Shown here: positions 17,802 to 26,668 of the stretch, one piece after another
Layout of the letters: every line of letters begins with the position of its first letter
How positions within the stretch are numbered: position 1 is the stretch's first letter
NCBI RefSeq assembly: GCF_000740785.1
Contig: NZ_JFZB01000016.1
Coordinates: 1-64,000 of the forward strand
Source: Paenirhodobacter enshiensis
Lineage (GTDB): Bacteria; Pseudomonadota; Alphaproteobacteria; Rhodobacterales; Rhodobacteraceae
Reading direction: 5' to 3'
DNA length: 64,000 bases
Position numbers and translations under genes: made by a program
Notes under the pieces: model-generated
Databases searched by the model: none
Seen by the model: the letters and a program-made list of their open reading frames with translations, nothing else
What the model was told of the DNA's origin: nothing

Positions 17802-18650
17802 TCAGGCCTTCGGCTGGCTGGCGCGGTAGTTCAGCAAAAGCGCCGCGATCACCACGACGATGCCCAGCATCTGCAGCGGCGTGGGCACGACGGATTTCAC
17901 CACCGCGTCGATCACCAGCGCCGTTACCGGCGTCAGCAGGATGAAGGGCATCACGTTCACCGCGCCGATCATGCTGATGGCGCGGAACCACAGCAGGAAC
18001 GGCACCCCGGTCAGCACCACGGCCAGAAGCGCGAAGGCGCCGAGCGTCATCGCGTCCGCGGTTCCGCCGTAATCGCCGTTCAGCGCGGTCAGGATGGCCA
18101 GCTCGATCCCGCCGATCATCAGCTGCCAGCCGAAGAACGCGGAGAATCCGATCGGCGGGCGGCCCCACATGTTCATCAAGATGCCGCTCAGCGTCAGGGC
18201 GACCATGCTGCCAAGCGCCGCCGCCACCCCGATCGGGTCAAGCGCGGCGCTCGATTTCAGCACGACCAGCGTCACCCCGGCAGCGCCGAGAATCAGGCTC
18301 GCGAACTGCGCGCCCGAGGGGCGGCGGTGCAGCAGCGCCCAGGCGAACAGCAGCGTCGCGATCGGGCCGAGTGCCTGGAAGATCGCGGCGACCCCGCTTG
18401 GCAGGCGCATCGCGCCGATGAAGAACAGCACGAAGAAGATGCCGGTGTTCAGCGTGCCGAGAACGAAGAGCCGCCACAGCCAGGTGCGGGGCAACGCCTC
18501 GCGCCCGACGGCCAGCAGGAACGCCCCGCCGCCGAGGGCGCGCAGCGCCGCCGCCTGCGTCGGATGCGGCGGCAGCATGTCCGTGGTCACGAGATAGGTG
18601 AACCCCCACAGGATGGCTGTCAGGGCGGCGGCGAGTCTGGGTCCGGGCAT
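17802..18650 (-). CDS. EamA/DMT family transporter
   Basis: A 282-residue drug/metabolite transporter with two EamA repeats and about ten membrane helices. The first begins at AILWGFTYLVT and the second near VAAALGSMVALTLSGILMNMW. Members often export amino acids or other metabolites; the substrate cannot be told. It is the first gene of a pair with the AEC transporter. Confidence 0.88.
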   Translation of the reverse strand: MPGPRLAAALTAILWGFTYLVTTDMLPPHPTQAAALRALGGGAFLLAVGREALPRTWLWRLFVLGTLNTGIFFVLFFIGAMRLPSGVAAIFQALGPIATLLFAWALLHRRPSGAQFASLILGAAGVTLVVLKSSAALDPIGVAAALGSMVALTLSGILMNMWGRPPIGFSAFFGWQLMIGGIELAILTALNGDYGGTADAMTLGAFALLAVVLTGVPFLLWFRAISMIGAVNVMPFILLTPVTALVIDAVVKSVVPTPLQMLGIVVVIAALLLNYRASQPKA

Positions 18651-18783
18651 GGAAATCCTTGGGGCTGTTGGCTTTGGCGGGCCGTCAAAGGGCGCCCCTG
18701 TCCGCGCTCATATGAAGGTCGCGGCGGGGGGCGACAAGGGTCCGCTTCGCACCGGGAGCTGTTCGCCTGCGCAGGGAAGGGGC

Positions 18784-19626
18784 TCAGTCCGGGATCTGAT
18801 GCGCCAGCGCGAGCGCCCCGTCGAGGGCGCTTCCCACCGCCGGGCGCACTGTCCAGTGCGCCGCAATGCGCGGTGCGAACACCGGGCCGAGGCCGCCGAT
18901 CAGCACGACCGGCAGGGGCTGGCTGGGCTGCAGCGCAGTGATGGCGGCATTCACCTCGGCCGTCGCCTCCTCCATCAGCGCGAGGGCCGCGGGATCGCGA
19001 CTTGCGACGATCTCGGGGGCAAGGGTGGCGAAATCCGCGCCGCGCGCCGTCACCGCCCAGGCGACCGCCGCATCGACGCCCCCGAACCGGGCGATCAGCG
19101 CGCTCAGGAACGGTGTGCCGGGGATCAGCCCATCGGCCGCCCGCAAGGCCCGCGACAGGGCCATCTTGCCAAGCCAGGCGCCGCTTGCCTCGTCGCCGAC
19201 GGCAAGGCCGCGCCCGCCGATCTGGCGCAATCCCGCGCCGTCGCGGCGCGCATAGACCGATCCGGTGCCGATGGCACCGACGATCCCCCAGCTGTCGCCA
19301 AGCGCGCCGAGTGCGGCGGTCTCGGCATCGGTGACGACCGTTGAACGGGCGAAGGGCAGATGCGGGCGCAGCCGATCCGCCGCCGCGCCGGCATTCGCGC
19401 CGGCGAGGCCGAGGCCGGCACGCAGCGCCGTCAGCGACACCTCGCCCGCTGCCTCGCGCGCCGCTTGCAGGATATTCCCGAGCGCGCCCTCGAAATCCGA
19501 GGCGATGTTCGCCGGCCCCGCTGTGCCGCGCCCGAGGATCTCGCCCCGCCCGTCCGCCAGCACCGCACGGCAGCCGGTGCCACCGCCGTCAATGCCGAGA
19601 AACAGGGGCAGCCGGGCAGGGGTCAT
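18784..19626 (-). CDS. BadF/BadG-type ATPase, probable N-acetylglucosamine kinase-like
   Basis: A 280-residue ASKHA-fold phosphotransferase. Seen: the N-terminal phosphate motif FLGIDGGGTGCRA, a central VGAIGTGSVY motif and a C-terminal VVLIGGLGPVFAP adenosine motif. The family includes N-acetylglucosamine kinase and glucosamine kinase as well as activators of dehydratases; the size and single-domain form favour an amino-sugar kinase. Two adjacent ATGs (19629 and 19626) follow GAGGA, and the second has the better spacing. No sugar-pathway neighbours are present, so the substrate remains open. Confidence 0.82.
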   Translation of the reverse strand: MTPARLPLFLGIDGGGTGCRAVLADGRGEILGRGTAGPANIASDFEGALGNILQAAREAAGEVSLTALRAGLGLAGANAGAAADRLRPHLPFARSTVVTDAETAALGALGDSWGIVGAIGTGSVYARRDGAGLRQIGGRGLAVGDEASGAWLGKMALSRALRAADGLIPGTPFLSALIARFGGVDAAVAWAVTARGADFATLAPEIVASRDPAALALMEEATAEVNAAITALQPSQPLPVVLIGGLGPVFAPRIAAHWTVRPAVGSALDGALALAHQIPD

Positions 19627-19906
19627 CATGGGTCCTCGGGGGCGGAAAGGCGGGGTTTCCTGGACTAGACGCCGAACCGGCGCCGGGTGCAAGCGCAGGA
19701 CCGCAGCGTGCCAGAGGCAGTTGCCCGTTCCTTGTGCAAGATTCCTCGCCGCCGCCCGGAAAATCGCGTCTTGCGATGTCCGCGCCGGCCGTTACCCTTG
19801 CCCCGTGCCATGCCCGCGCCTTACCAGCGGGGGCGGGCCCGCCCTTTTCGGGGGCGGTTGCCGGAAAAGAAGCCCCTGACGGGCAGGAACAGGAAGGAAG
19901 ACCCCC

Positions 19907-20296
19907 ATGCCGCTCATGCAGTATCACGTCATCAAGGGCCGCACGCCCGAACAGATCGACCTGCTGCTCGACACCGCGCACACCGCGATGGTGCGCACCT
20001 TCAAGGTGCCGGAAGGCGATCGCTATCAGACGCTGACGGAATACGAGCCCTCGCATCTGCGCGCGCTCGATACCGGGCTGGGCATTCCGCGCACCAAGAA
20101 CTTCGTGCTGCTGCATGTGGTGTCGCGTCCGCGCGGCAAGGAAGCCAAGCAGGAATTCTACAAGAACCTCACCGACGATCTGAAGGCGAAATGCGGCATC
20201 GAGCCGACCGACGTCATGATCTCGTTCACCGAGAACACCGATGAGGACTGGTCGTTCGGTCACGGCCGCGCGCAGTTCCTGACCGGCGAGCTGTAA
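19907..20296 (+). CDS. Tautomerase family protein
   Basis: A 129-residue protein of the Tautomerase_2 type. The sequence begins Met-Pro, so Pro1 would be the catalytic base once Met is removed. The family also has the basic stretch VSRPRGKEAKQEFYKNL seen here. Members act on enol/keto acids or halogenated acids. AGGAAGGAAG precedes the ATG by 6 bases. The substrate is unknown, and the gene stands alone in front of serB. Confidence 0.82.
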   Translation: MPLMQYHVIKGRTPEQIDLLLDTAHTAMVRTFKVPEGDRYQTLTEYEPSHLRALDTGLGIPRTKNFVLLHVVSRPRGKEAKQEFYKNLTDDLKAKCGIEPTDVMISFTENTDEDWSFGHGRAQFLTGEL

Positions 20297-20437
20297 CAGA
20301 GCCCGCAAAAGCCTCGGCGCGTCGCCCCTGTGGCGGGCGGTGCGCCTTCGGGGCCCGGAACGGGGGCGGGACAAGCTGGCGCGCTGCCCCGAGATGCGCT
20401 AAGCCGGCCCCCGAACGAACCATATCCGGGCCCTGCC

Positions 20438-21316
20438 ATGTATATCGCGACGCTTCTTGCCGCCCCCTCCGCCGCCAATCTGGATGCTGCCACCCTCGAC
20501 GGGATCGTCGCGGGCTGGGCGGGCTCTGCGCCGCGCTGGCTGAAGCCGGGCGTCGCGGCCGAGTTTGACCTCGAGGCGATGCCCGCCGACCGCTGGGCGG
20601 TGTGGGACGCCTTGCAGGCGCAGCGCATCGACATGGTGGTCCAGCCCGCGGCGGGGCGGCGCAAGAAGATGCTGCTCGCCGACATGGACTCGACCATGAT
20701 CCAGCAGGAGTGCATCGACGAGCTGGCCGATGTCGCCGGCGTCGGTGCCCGCGTCAAGGAGATCACCGCCCGCGCGATGAACGGCGAGCTCGATTTCGAG
20801 GGCGCGCTGACCGAACGCGTCGGTCTGCTCAAGGGCCTGCCCGAAACCGTCATCGCCCGCGTCATCGAAGAGCGGCTCAGCTTCACCCCCGGCGGGCGCG
20901 AGCTGATCGCCACGATGAAGGCGGACGGCGCGTATTGCGCGCTGGTCTCGGGCGGGTTCACCGCTTTCACCGGCCATGTCGCGGGGGCGCTCGGCTTCCA
21001 CGAAAACCGCGCCAACACGCTGCTGATCGAGGACGGCGTGCTGACCGGCGTTCCGGCGCGGCCGATTCTCGGGCGCGAGGCCAAGGTGCAGGCCTTCCAC
21101 GAGATTTCCGAACGCCTCGGGCTGCGTGCTGACGAGGTGATGGCGGTGGGCGACGGGGCGAACGATCTGGGGATGCTGCATCTCGCGGGAACCGGCGTCG
21201 CGCTCCATGCAAAACCTTCGGTCGCGGCGCAATGCGACGTGCGGGTGAATTTCGGCGATCTGACGGCGCTTCTGTATCTGCAGGGCTATGCCGAGGCCGA
21301 TTTCGTCACGGCCTGA
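20438..21316 (+). CDS. serB: Phosphoserine phosphatase
   Basis: HAD-superfamily enzyme (EC 3.1.3.3) for the last step of serine synthesis. The 292-residue protein has the catalytic DMDST (Asp82, Asp84), then ALVSGGFTAF (motif II) and VGDGANDLGM (motif III/IV). The first 70 residues form an extra N-terminal region as in other proteobacterial SerB proteins. The ATG at 20438 is favoured because the alternative ATG at 20330 adds a low-complexity leader. Confidence 0.95.
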   Translation: MYIATLLAAPSAANLDAATLDGIVAGWAGSAPRWLKPGVAAEFDLEAMPADRWAVWDALQAQRIDMVVQPAAGRRKKMLLADMDSTMIQQECIDELADVAGVGARVKEITARAMNGELDFEGALTERVGLLKGLPETVIARVIEERLSFTPGGRELIATMKADGAYCALVSGGFTAFTGHVAGALGFHENRANTLLIEDGVLTGVPARPILGREAKVQAFHEISERLGLRADEVMAVGDGANDLGMLHLAGTGVALHAKPSVAAQCDVRVNFGDLTALLYLQGYAEADFVTA

Positions 21317-21370
21317 GCCAGGCACTCGCGGAATTGTGCCGATCCGTGTGGGGCGGGGGGCGAAAGGTGA

Positions 21371-21388
21371 CTTGCCGGAACCGGCAAG
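21371..21388. promoter_or_regulatory. Near-perfect palindrome upstream of the lipoprotein gene
   Basis: CTTGCCGG-AA-CCGGCAAG, two 8-bp arms separated by two bases, lies between serB and the lipoprotein gene, 20 bases before the latter's start. It could be an operator or the serB 3' hairpin. No T-run follows. Confidence 0.4.
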
Positions 21389-21407
21389 GCCACCTAAGCC
21401 TTGCTGC

Positions 21408-22040
21408 ATGATCCAGAACCGTTTCCTTCCTCGTCTTCTTGCCGTGCTGGCCGTGTCCGCTCTGGTCGCCGGTTGCGCGACGAGCCCGCGTGCGACCGAC
21501 CGGGTAAGAGTGCTGAACGGCGCGATGACCGTGGCCGCGCCGGCCGGCTATTGCGTCGATCCCTCGGCGCGAAAATCCTCGGCGCAGGGGGATTTCGTGC
21601 TGTTCGGCAGCTGCGCGGCGATCTCGGGCGATGCTTCGTCGCCGCGCGCGCCCTATCCGGCGATGCTGTCGGCGACTGTCGGTCCGAAAGCCGCCGCGCC
21701 CCTCGTGCGCAGCTTCCCGGCCTTCGAAGCGTTCTTCCATTCGGCCGCAGGGCGGGCGGCGATCGCACGCTCCGGCCTGGCGAAGGATGTCGATATTCTG
21801 GCTGTGCGCCAGGCCGGCGATATGATGGTGCTGAAGATCCGCGACCGCTCGGTTTCGGGCGGGGCGCCGGTCAGCCCGGTCTACTGGCGTGCCATCGCCG
21901 ATTTCGACGGCCATATCGCGGCGCTGTCGGTGCTGCCGCAGCGCGGCGCGGCGATGAGCGATTCCGCGCAGATCGCGTTGCTCGGTCGGTTCGAGGACAC
22001 AATCCGCGCTGCGGACGCGGCGGGCGGCTTGCACAACTGA
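21408..22040 (+). CDS. Uncharacterised lipoprotein
   Basis: A 210-residue protein whose leader ends in the lipobox LVAGC, giving lipidated Cys23. The mature part has no motif I recognise. It has a pair of cysteines (in AGYCVDPSARK and LFGSCAAIS) that could form a disulphide in the periplasm. It is likely anchored in the inner or outer membrane. Conserved proteins of this kind occur in Rhodobacteraceae, but I do not know a function. It sits between serB and a family-restricted gene pair on the same strand. Confidence 0.75.
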   Translation: MIQNRFLPRLLAVLAVSALVAGCATSPRATDRVRVLNGAMTVAAPAGYCVDPSARKSSAQGDFVLFGSCAAISGDASSPRAPYPAMLSATVGPKAAAPLVRSFPAFEAFFHSAAGRAAIARSGLAKDVDILAVRQAGDMMVLKIRDRSVSGGAPVSPVYWRAIADFDGHIAALSVLPQRGAAMSDSAQIALLGRFEDTIRAADAAGGLHN

Positions 22041-22138
22041 GCCAAACTTCGGATAGTGCCGACAGGTTCGGACCGCCTCCGGCCACGGGATGGCGGTCTG
22101 TCGGGTATCTGTCTCGGGCGATTGGGATTTCGGCACAT

Positions 22139-22912
22139 ATGTCGGGCAATAACGGCACCTTTCTCGACCGTCTGCTGCAACGGCGGACGCTGGCGCGCTG
22201 GAATCGTGCGGCGCGGCTGGCGCCGCAGCTGGATGCGGGCGAGTTGCAGCGGATGCGCACCGATGCGCGGCTGCTGCGGCGCGACATCGACAGGGTCCTG
22301 CACGAGGCCGATGGACGCCTTGCCATGCCATTCGAGGGCGGTGACGGGATCAGGCGCCCGCTCGGCTGCGATTGGGCGTGGCGGCCGGAACTGTGGTCCG
22401 GGCCGGTCAACCCGGCGGGCTTCGTCGCCACCGGCACGCGCCAAAGCCTCGGCTCCGAGCTGACCTTGTTTCATGACGACCCCGGCGCCGGGCTCGCCTT
22501 GCGTCAGTTCGGCGATGTGCGTCCCGACAAGGCCGCGCCCTGCGCGGTCGCGCTCGATGTCTATGATTTCGGCGGAACGCTGTTGTCTCTGGTGCTGGCA
22601 TTGCCCGAAAGTCTGCTCGACGGGCTGCGGCGCAACCACCTGATCCGGCTGGCGATGACCGCCGATGTGGAACGCCCGCTGAAGGTGTTTTGCCGGCTCA
22701 ACATCCGGCACGGCCCGAACACCGCGCAGATGATCCGCGAGATGCCGTTGAATTCGGGGGCGAGCTTCGTCGATTTCGATCTCGGCAGCGCGCGGCTGAA
22801 CGAGAAGCGGCTCGAATCGGCCTGGGTCGATCTGATCTTCGAAAATGCCCGGATGAACCGGGTCGTGCTGCGCGACCTGTCTCTTGCCCGCCACCCCCGG
22901 GCGGAAATCTGA
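22139..22912 (+). CDS. Conserved Rhodobacteraceae protein (DUF6478-like)
   Basis: A 257-residue soluble protein with no signal peptide. It begins with a basic helical part (FLDRLLQRRTLARWNRAARL), then a beta-rich region with a WAWRPELW motif. I recall this pattern from the DUF6478 family of Rhodobacteraceae; the assignment is from memory and the function is unknown. The next gene follows after 23 bases and may be co-transcribed. Confidence 0.7.
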   Translation: MSGNNGTFLDRLLQRRTLARWNRAARLAPQLDAGELQRMRTDARLLRRDIDRVLHEADGRLAMPFEGGDGIRRPLGCDWAWRPELWSGPVNPAGFVATGTRQSLGSELTLFHDDPGAGLALRQFGDVRPDKAAPCAVALDVYDFGGTLLSLVLALPESLLDGLRRNHLIRLAMTADVERPLKVFCRLNIRHGPNTAQMIREMPLNSGASFVDFDLGSARLNEKRLESAWVDLIFENARMNRVVLRDLSLARHPRAEI

Positions 22913-22935
22913 CCGGCGGGAGCAGGGAGAACCGA

Positions 22936-23277
22936 ATGCTGGAAGTGTCGCGGCTGCGGGCCGGAAAATGGGAAGGGATCTGGGCCGGGCCGGCAGAGCC
23001 GCGCTTCGAGGTCCTGCATCAGGGCAAGCCCCTCGCCGGGCTGGAGATTGCCGCGCATGGCGAGGGAAAGTGGCTGGTCTCGGTGCCGGTGCCGGCGGGG
23101 CTGATCTCGGACGGGGTGCAAAGTTTCGTTCTGCGCGCGAACGGCGAGCGGGTGGGGGATTTTGCCATCGTCTCGGGTGCGCCGCTGGAGGCGGATCTTC
23201 GCGCCGAGATCGCACTGTTGCGCGACGAGCTGGAGCTGCTGAAATCCGCGTTCCGGCGTCACTGCACCGAAAGCTGA
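22936..23277 (+). CDS. Small hypothetical protein with C-terminal coiled coil
   Basis: A 113-residue acidic protein. The first 80 residues look like a beta-sandwich (WEGIWAGPAEPRFEVLHQG, FVLRANGERVGDFAIVSG). The last 30 residues form a heptad-like helix (LRAEIALLRDELELLKSAFRRH), suggesting oligomerisation. I do not recognise a family. GGGAGA precedes the ATG by 6 bases. It probably works with the DUF6478-like protein just upstream. Confidence 0.65.
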   Translation: MLEVSRLRAGKWEGIWAGPAEPRFEVLHQGKPLAGLEIAAHGEGKWLVSVPVPAGLISDGVQSFVLRANGERVGDFAIVSGAPLEADLRAEIALLRDELELLKSAFRRHCTES

Positions 23278-23299
23278 CGGACCTGCCGGCGGCCCGGTC

Positions 23300-24244
23300 T
23301 CAGTCCGGCAGCAGGACCGCCTCGACCCGGCGGTTGCTTTCGCGCCCGGCTTCGGTCGCGTTGCTCGCCCGCGGCGCCAGCCAGCCCGCACCGCGCGCAC
23401 TGAGCCGCGGCGCCGGCACCCGGTAGCGGCTGACCAGCAGCCCCATGACCGTCTGGGCGCGCTGCTCGGACAGTGCCACGTTGGCCTCGAGGGCACCGGT
23501 CGCGTCGGTGTGGCCGACGAGGACGATCCGCGCCTCGGGGTGCGTGCTCAGATACTCCGCCAGCGCCTGCAACGAAGCGGCATCGCCCGCCAGCAACGTG
23601 GCATCGCCGCTTTCGAAGGCCAGATCGTCGAGGGCGACGTGGCCCTCGGTTTCGAGGGTCTGGGCGAGGTCGGGGTTGGCCGCCGGGGGGGTGTCGCTTG
23701 CCCCGGGCTTCGGCGCCGGGCGGGGCGGGGCGTCGGGATTGCCGATTTCCGGGCCGCCGACGCTCAGTGTCGTGAGGTGCACGAAGCCGGTCTGGGACGA
23801 GCGCGAGACCGTCAGCGCCAGCCACTCGCCCCCGTGCCGCGCCACCAGATAGCGGAAATCGCCGAGATCGACGTGCATTTCCGGTTCCGGCAGCAGATCG
23901 AGCGCATAGCGGAAATCGAACCCGCCGCAGGCATCGGTGGCACAGCTGTAGAGGATGTCATATCCCGCGGCCGAGATCTGGTCGCGCAGCGGGTTCAGAA
24001 GATCAAGGGTCGCGGTGGCATCGCCCGGCAGCTGCCAGGCGGTGTCGTGCCGCGTGCCGGCAAGCAGGACGGACTTGCCCCCCTCGCTGTTCCATGCCCC
24101 GGTCAGCATCCGGTAATCCGTCGCCGCGGTGTCGCGGCTGTCGGTCTGTTGCGCGCCCTGAGGCAGGCTCAGCGCCAGCGGATCGGCCAGCGCCGGTGCC
24201 GTGGCGGCGATCAGTGCGCCGAGCGCACAGCACAGGGCCTTCAT
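23300..24244 (-). CDS. OmpA-domain envelope protein
   Basis: A 314-residue exported protein. A signal peptide (MKALCCALGALIAATAPALA) is followed by a unique domain, a Pro-rich linker (about 180-205) and a C-terminal OmpA peptidoglycan-binding domain, with the segment IVLVGHTDATGALEANVALSEQRA and a later NRRVEAVLL. It probably links the outer membrane to the cell wall. The start overlaps the stop of the GNAT gene by 4 bases, so it is the last gene of a three-gene operon. Confidence 0.87.
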   Translation of the reverse strand: MKALCCALGALIAATAPALADPLALSLPQGAQQTDSRDTAATDYRMLTGAWNSEGGKSVLLAGTRHDTAWQLPGDATATLDLLNPLRDQISAAGYDILYSCATDACGGFDFRYALDLLPEPEMHVDLGDFRYLVARHGGEWLALTVSRSSQTGFVHLTTLSVGGPEIGNPDAPPRPAPKPGASDTPPAANPDLAQTLETEGHVALDDLAFESGDATLLAGDAASLQALAEYLSTHPEARIVLVGHTDATGALEANVALSEQRAQTVMGLLVSRYRVPAPRLSARGAGWLAPRASNATEAGRESNRRVEAVLLPD

Positions 24245-24951
24245 GCGAGGCGTCTCCGGTAATGATACTGCGCGGCGGGTCGCATCCCCAGGCCGCGATA
24301 AAGTGCATTCGCCGGCCCGTTCGCCTGGGTGACGACGAGGGCGAGGCGCTCTGCCCCTGCCGCGCGCGCCCATCGCACCGTCTCGGCCATGATCGCGCGG
24401 CCAAGGCCCTTGCGGCGGAATTCGGGCAGCGTCACCAGTGCGTGCAGCATCGCGGTGCCGTCATGGACCGCGACGAAGGCTGCGCCGGCCGGATGATCCT
24501 CGGCCCGGCCGAGAACGGCCGCGCGCGCGCCCTGTGCGCGCGTCATCACCGCGCGCCGGGGGGCACCGATCCCGCCGCGCTCCCACACTTCGGCGGCGAT
24601 GGCGAGGGGCGGCCAATGCGCGAAGGCACTGACCGGGGGCACATCGTCCGACAGCACGTCGAGGGGCGCTTCGTAGACCGTCACCGGGTCGAACACCTCG
24701 AAGCCGCGGGCGCCGAGCGCGGCATCGAGCGCCTCTTCCCCCGGACGGATCATGAATTTCGGCGGCTGGCCGAGGGCGCGGTGCGCCGCGATGGCGGCGT
24801 CGATGTCGGCGCTCTCGAAGGGTGCGATCAGGCTGGCCGAGCTGACCCGCGAGCCGCCCCCCAGCCCCTCGCGGACCAGAAATCCGCCGGCCTCGTGCAG
24901 GGTCGCGGCGGGCCAGGTGGCGTCGATGACCTGAAAGAGATCCGCGCTCAT
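24241..24951 (-). CDS. GNAT family N-acetyltransferase
   Basis: A 236-residue acetyl-CoA-dependent transferase. The acetyl-CoA motif is seen as LVTLPEFRRKGLGRAIM (about 175-191), followed by ALVVTQANGPANALYRGLGMRP, which gives the conserved end of the fold. The first 100 residues are a divergent N-terminal half. The substrate is unknown. It overlaps both neighbours by 4 bases. Confidence 0.85.
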   Translation of the reverse strand: MSADLFQVIDATWPAATLHEAGGFLVREGLGGGSRVSSASLIAPFESADIDAAIAAHRALGQPPKFMIRPGEEALDAALGARGFEVFDPVTVYEAPLDVLSDDVPPVSAFAHWPPLAIAAEVWERGGIGAPRRAVMTRAQGARAAVLGRAEDHPAGAAFVAVHDGTAMLHALVTLPEFRRKGLGRAIMAETVRWARAAGAERLALVVTQANGPANALYRGLGMRPAAQYHYRRRLA

Positions 24952-25676
24952 TTGCCCTCCGGGAAAGCGGCCTTCAGCGCGGCGAAGGCCGCGTCGAGCG
25001 CCCCCGCATCGGTCGAGCGCACCACCAGATTGGTGCCATAACGGCCCTCGGTCTCGAACGGATAGGAGCCGAAGCCGACGCCCGGATGCGCCAGGGCGAG
25101 CGCGCGCAGCGGCTCGGCGATCTGCGATTCGGGGCGCATCATCTGCAGGCTGCGCGAACGCAGCGGCGCGCCGCCTTTGAGGGTGGGCACGATCGCCTCG
25201 GCCATCGCCTTGAACACCGCCGGCACGCCCGCCATGACATGGCAGTTCTGCACGGTGAACCCCGGCGCGACCGAGACCGGGTTGTCGATCAGCGTCGCGC
25301 CCGCGGGGATGCGGGCCATGCGCAGCCGCGCCTCGGTCAGCTCCTGGCCGCGGCCGGCGTAATAGGCGGCGAGCAGTGCGCGCGCATCCTCGCGCACCGA
25401 GATGGTGCGCCCGAAGGCCTCGGCCACGGCGTCGGCGGTGATGTCGTCATGCGTCGGCCCGATGCCGCCCGAGGTGAACAGGTGATCGTGGCGCGCGGCA
25501 AGTTCCGCCACCGCGTCGACGATGGTGCCGTGATCGTCGCCGATCACCCGGATCTGGCGCAGCTCGATCCCGGCTTCGGCCAGCATTCCAGCCAGGACCC
25601 AGGCGTTGCCCTCGCGGGTGCGGCCGGTGAGGATCTCGTCACCGATGATCAGGATTGCAGCGGTCGGATTGGACAT
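24948..25676 (-). CDS. MoaB/CinA-type molybdopterin-binding domain protein
   Basis: A 242-residue protein with the MoCF-binding fold of CinA, MoaB and MogA. Seen: ILIIGDEILTGRTREGNAW at residues 8-26 and FTSGGIGPTHDDIT at about 68-81, the two strongest family signatures. The C-terminal CinA amidase (nicotinamide nucleotide deamidase) domain is absent, so it is a stand-alone N-terminal CinA-type protein. Related proteins hydrolyse ADP-ribose or bind molybdopterin. AAAGGAGG lies 5-6 bases before the ATG. It is the first gene of an operon with the GNAT and OmpA genes. Confidence 0.85.
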   Translation of the reverse strand: MSNPTAAILIIGDEILTGRTREGNAWVLAGMLAEAGIELRQIRVIGDDHGTIVDAVAELAARHDHLFTSGGIGPTHDDITADAVAEAFGRTISVREDARALLAAYYAGRGQELTEARLRMARIPAGATLIDNPVSVAPGFTVQNCHVMAGVPAVFKAMAEAIVPTLKGGAPLRSRSLQMMRPESQIAEPLRALALAHPGVGFGSYPFETEGRYGTNLVVRSTDAGALDAAFAALKAAFPEGK

Positions 25677-25791
25677 GTCGGGCCTCCTTTTCGCAGAATC
25701 TATAGGCTTCCGCCCCGTCACGGGGAAGCCCGCCACTGGCCAAGCCATGCGTTTGTGACTATCTAGGGCGAAACTAATCAGGAGAAGTCCA

Positions 25792-26601
25792 GTGGAACAA
25801 AGTCATGGTCGGATGACCAAGGACGGCATCCGCATTTACGAATTGTCGGACTTCGCCGGGGAACGGGCCGCTTGCCAGATCACGGCGCAGATCCTCGACG
25901 AGGTCGCCCCCCTCGTTCAGCCCGGCGTAACGACGCAGGTGCTTGAGGATTTCATCGCGAAGCGGGTTGTCGAACTCGGCGCGGTCTCGGCGACGATCGG
26001 CTACAACGGCTACAAGCACGCGTCCTGCATCTCGGTCAATCACGTGGTGTGCCACGGCATCCCGGGCGACAAGGTGCTGCACGAGGGCGACATCCTCAAC
26101 ATCGACATCACCGTGATCTACGATGGCTGGTATGGCGATTCGAGCCGGATGTATGCCGCCGGCAAGATGGACCGCAAATCGCAGCGTCTGGTCGATGTGA
26201 CCTATGAATCGCTGATGATCGGCATCGAGCAGGTCAAACCCGGCAACACCTTCGGCGATATCGGCCACGCGATTCAGGAATATGTCGAAAGCAACCACAT
26301 GAGCGTGGTGCGCGACTTCTGCGGCCATGGCGTGGGGCGGATGTTCCACGGCGCGCCGAACGTGCTGCATTACGGCAAGCCGGGTCATGGCGCGGTGCTG
26401 GAGCCGGGCATGATCTTCACCATCGAGCCGATGGTGAACCTCGGCCGGCCCGAGGTGAAGGTTCTCGCCGATGGCTGGACCGCGGTGACGCGGGACCGCT
26501 CGCTGACCGCGCAGTATGAACATTCCGTCGGCGTGACCGAGGATGGCTGCGTGATCTTCACCGACTCGCCCAAGGATATGTTCTACAAGACCTGGGCGTG
26601 A
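25792..26601 (+). CDS. map: Methionine aminopeptidase, type I
   Basis: Removes the N-terminal methionine from nascent proteins (EC 3.4.11.18). The 269-residue protein shows the metal-site residues: His in SVNHVVCHG, Asp in NIDITV and in WYGDSSRMY, His in FCGHGVGRMFH, Glu in FTIEPM and in QYEHSV. It starts with GTG at 25792, six bases after GGAGA. The gene is monocistronic and has a strong terminator 24 bases after the stop. Confidence 0.96.
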   Translation: MEQSHGRMTKDGIRIYELSDFAGERAACQITAQILDEVAPLVQPGVTTQVLEDFIAKRVVELGAVSATIGYNGYKHASCISVNHVVCHGIPGDKVLHEGDILNIDITVIYDGWYGDSSRMYAAGKMDRKSQRLVDVTYESLMIGIEQVKPGNTFGDIGHAIQEYVESNHMSVVRDFCGHGVGRMFHGAPNVLHYGKPGHGAVLEPGMIFTIEPMVNLGRPEVKVLADGWTAVTRDRSLTAQYEHSVGVTEDGCVIFTDSPKDMFYKTWA

Positions 26602-26625
26602 TCGCCCGGCCTTCATGAACCCGAT

Positions 26626-26660
26626 GACAGGCGCCCCCCGCGGGGCGCCTGTCGTCTTTC
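26626..26660. terminator. Bidirectional terminator between map and the HAD phosphatase gene
   Basis: A perfect 12-bp stem (GACAGGCGCCCC with GGGGCGCCTGTC) with a 4-base loop, followed by GTCTTTC on the plus strand. It separates two convergent genes and could stop transcription from both sides. Confidence 0.75.
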
Positions 26661-26668
26661 CGGGGGTC

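Noticed and set aside
19831-19848. GGGCGGGCCCGCCC followed by TTTT, terminator-like on the plus strand
   Set aside because: No plus-strand gene ends before it; the upstream gene is on the minus strand and starts there. The palindrome leaves little loop. Probably chance in GC-rich DNA.
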